Assembly (NCBI GenBank): GCA_039621445.1
Contig: CP154957.1
Span: 26,706,541-26,770,540 of the forward strand
Direction of reading: 5' to 3'
DNA length: 64,000 nt
From: Euglena gracilis
Lineage: Eukaryota; Euglenida; Euglenophyceae; Euglenales
Made by a program: the position numbers and the translations under genes. The notes beneath the pieces are model-generated. The model had not been told where the DNA came from. It searched no databases and saw only the letters and a list, made by a program, of their open reading frames with translations. Shown here in pieces: positions 62,003 to 64,000 of the stretch (its first letter is position 1; every line of letters starts with the position of its first letter).

Positions 62003-63080
62003 CTGAAGGGTTGGCCCTGGTCTGGAAGGATTGGGGTTCGATCAAGAAAGCAGCATCAGAAGGCAAGCTTTTGCGGAGGTCAAAAAAAAAAAAGAGCGGC
62101 ATTTCACACAGTTTTTTGGCAGGGTGTATCAAAGCATTTCTGAAAAGTCAATTTTGTGTGTGACATCCATCACAGCTTCTTTGAACGAATCCTCTCAGCT
62201 CTAGGGAAGGTAAGAAATATGCTTTTTAAAAAAATCAAAAAAAACATTCATTTAAAACAAAAACAATATCTGTATCAAAAAAGTAACCATCAGAGTTAAG
62301 CTTTGCAAAGGCCATTGATCATCTTGCCACAAGGGGAGAGAGGCAAACAAGACGTTTGACAGACTCTTGAGAAGCTTTTGACTGAATTCTTTCATCTGAA
62401 ATGGTTTCAGATAAAAAAGGTAATACAAACATTATGATCGTGAGATCATAATTATAATTTTACAAATATAAACTGTGGGAGTGTGCTCGGTGTTGAATGG
62501 TATAAGATAAAGGAGAATTTTGCCAATATTCATTGCGATGAGGAGGCGAGAAAGCAAATTTGTCAAAAATGTGTGCACCTAAACACTTTTGCAAAAACAA
62601 TTTGGCCCCCCTTCGAGGAGAGACCCTTCACAGTCAAAAAAATGCAAAATGAGCATTCCAGTAAATGTGAAGGGACCAGGATGGAAAAAAAAAAAACAAA
62701 CAACGACAACGACTTCTGAGGTATTTGAGTAGCTGCGCTTCAAAATGCAAAGGGTTTGGACATCAGACCCGAGATTTCTTCACCCCATGTTTCAATAAAT
62801 CCTACCCAGGAATTCGCCCCTTCTGAATTTCTTTGACCATTTGCGCCTTTCAACTTTTGGAAGCTGCCTTCTCAGAAAGCTTCCAAGAAGCAACCAAAGC
62901 CATCTCTCTGAAAATGATTGCTGTTTTTGGGCATTAATTTTCAAAAAATCTACAAAAAAGCCGTCGACTGTTTTTTTCCAGCTCTCAGAATGCAAATATA
63001 AATACACATTCTATAAAAAACATATATATATAACTATACATATATATTCTATGAAAATATATTCTATAAAATATATAAAA
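62003..63080. other. AT-rich DNA right of the DRG2-like exons
   Basis: Presumably an intron or upstream part of the DRG2-like gene. I searched it for G1-G3 boxes on the minus strand and saw none. A 78-codon plus-strand frame (62,483-62,719) has no recognisable motif. Confidence 0.3.
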
Positions 63081-63092
63081 TTTATAATGGAT

Positions 63093-63113
63093 ATGTATGC
63101 GTATGTATGTATG

Positions 63114-63147
<34 letters not shown>

Positions 63148-63385
63148 TGTATGTATGTATGTATGTATGTATGTATGTATGTATGTATGTATGTATGTAT
63201 GTATGTATGTATGTATGTATGTATGTATGTATGTATGTATGTATGTATGTATGTATGTATGTATGTATGTATGTATGTATGTATGTATGTATGTATGTAT
63301 GTATGTATGTATGTATGTATGTATGTATGTATGTATGTATGTATGTATGTATGTATGTATGTATGTATGTATGTATGTATATGTA
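63093..63385. repeat. (GTAT)n microsatellite
   Basis: About 70 nearly perfect tetranucleotide units. Apparent proteins (YVCM or HTYI repeats) are translations of the repeat. Confidence 0.95.
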
Positions 63386-63482
63386 TATATGTGGCATCCA
63401 TATTCTAAATGCCCCCCCCCCTCGAGGGGGGACCATTTAGAGTGTCCAGGGGGCAGTAAAAATTTTCTTGTTAATGATGGAA

Positions 63483-63518
63483 TAGGGTTAGGTGCACGAC
63501 TTAGGGTTAGGGTTAGGC
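63483..63518. repeat. Interstitial TTAGGG-like run
   Basis: tagggttagg, a short break, then ttagggttagggttagg. Further degenerate copies lie at 63,796-63,834 (drifting to ttcggg) and 63,961-63,976 on the other strand. The window therefore does not end in a clean telomere. Confidence 0.6.
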
Positions 63519-63559
63519 CTAACTTGTACACCTAACACCCGTCTATGAGTTAGGCATAA

Positions 63560-63606
63560 CCATATATATATATATATGTATATATATATATTGTATATAT
63601 ATATAT
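63560..63606. repeat. (TA)n microsatellite
   Basis: Alternating ta with a few interruptions. Confidence 0.85.
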
Positions 63607-63653
63607 AATGGACAAGACTAACCCCCCCTCGGGCCACTGGCCCCCCCCCCCGG

Positions 63654-63715
63654 GGGGTCCCAGTAGTTGTACCTACCGGGGACTTCCGCCGCCCAGGTGA
63701 AACTACTGGGACCCC
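63654..63715. repeat. Short hairpin repeat, 15-bp arms
   Basis: GGGGTCCCAGTAGTT and AACTACTGGGACCCC are perfect inverted copies around a 32-base loop. It is probably a small MITE relic. A second palindrome (gggttttccctggggaaaccc) follows at about 63,720. Confidence 0.6.
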
Positions 63716-64000
63716 CCTTGGGTTTTCCCTGGGGAAACCCACCTACTATCAGAAAATTTTTTCGCCGGCGGGGATACTATGGGGTTATTTTCAGGATTAG
63801 GGTTAGGGTTTGGATTCGGGTTCGGGTTCGGGTGAAGGGTTGGGGACGGGGGAAATTCGGCGGTTGGACCGGATTCCGGCCGAATTTAGGACGAATTTCC
63901 GGTCCAATCTTTTATGTGAATTTCGACCCGGTTTCGGCCCAACTTTTTTCCCAAATCGTAACCCTAACCCTATCCCTTATTTTAACCCCAACCCCGATCC

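Noticed and set aside
61433-62143. Cys/Val or His/Thr/Arg-repeat proteins
   Set aside because: Translations of the GT/GTGC microsatellite. Only the terminal part is a real DRG2-like exon.
62003-62900. More DRG2-like exons (G1-G3 boxes)
   Set aside because: No GxxxxGKS, DxPG or related block could be read on the minus strand. The N-terminal half probably lies beyond the window.
63093-63440. Proteins made of YVCM or HTYI repeats
   Set aside because: Translations of the (GTAT)n microsatellite. Open in several frames on both strands.
63483-64000. A chromosome end
   Set aside because: The TTAGGG-like runs are short, degenerate and in both orientations.

Overview
The window is eukaryotic nuclear DNA made almost entirely of nested and decayed transposable elements. 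One identifiable cellular gene lies near the right end. Spliceosomal introns, chromodomain Ty3/gypsy elements, a LINE, DIRS-type tyrosine-recombinase elements, tRNA-derived SINE-like repeats, MITEs, long microsatellites and short interstitial TTAGGG-like runs all point to a eukaryote. The cellular gene appears to use GC and GA 5' splice sites as well as GT, and one element carries a C5-cytosine methyltransferase-like domain. That combination would suit an alga or protist such as a dinoflagellate or a charophyte, but I cannot fix the species.

Layout. 0-2.4 kb: remnants of two DIRS-like elements, with a gag start and a tyrosine-recombinase end. 2.4-4.5 kb: a small inverted-repeat element and a dispersed repeat with an exon-like cassette that recurs at 43.6 kb. 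About 4.7-41.2 kb: an old, frameshifted Ty3/gypsy element (the 'resident'). In order it holds coiled-coil gag, a basic tail, a C5-methyltransferase-like domain, protease, RT-RNase H, integrase and chromodomain. It is split by two SINE-like repeats (5.5 and 6.1 kb), by a 1.7-kb element with an NPPW adenine-methyltransferase-like motif (8.5-10.2 kb), by a 17.46-kb LTR retrotransposon (11,584-29,040) and by a bicistronic LINE on the minus strand (about 29.7-37.0 kb).

The 17.46-kb element is the highlight. Its 429-bp LTRs differ at one base by eye, and it has a CGAAG target duplication, an initiator-Met-like primer site and a polypurine tract. Gag and pol share a frame across a single UAG that is followed by a hairpin. 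Pol ends in a chromodomain. Beyond pol are two long ORFs of unknown function (837 and 1158 codons) behind a strong 3' splice site. The whole element, coding or not, is studded with short hyphenated palindromes. Its insertion point is in frame inside the resident element's protease.

43.6-53.4 kb: two more degenerate DIRS-like elements on the minus strand, arranged head to tail with terminal inverted repeats at their junction. 53.4-55.2 kb: a 1785-bp non-autonomous DNA transposon with minisatellite arrays at both ends. 55.5-62.0 kb, minus strand: the last five exons of a DRG2-like GTPase gene, with a hAT-type MITE, a 117-bp hairpin MITE and a long GT/GTGC microsatellite in its introns. 62-64 kb: AT-rich DNA, a (GTAT)n array, a hairpin repeat and degenerate TTAGGG runs.
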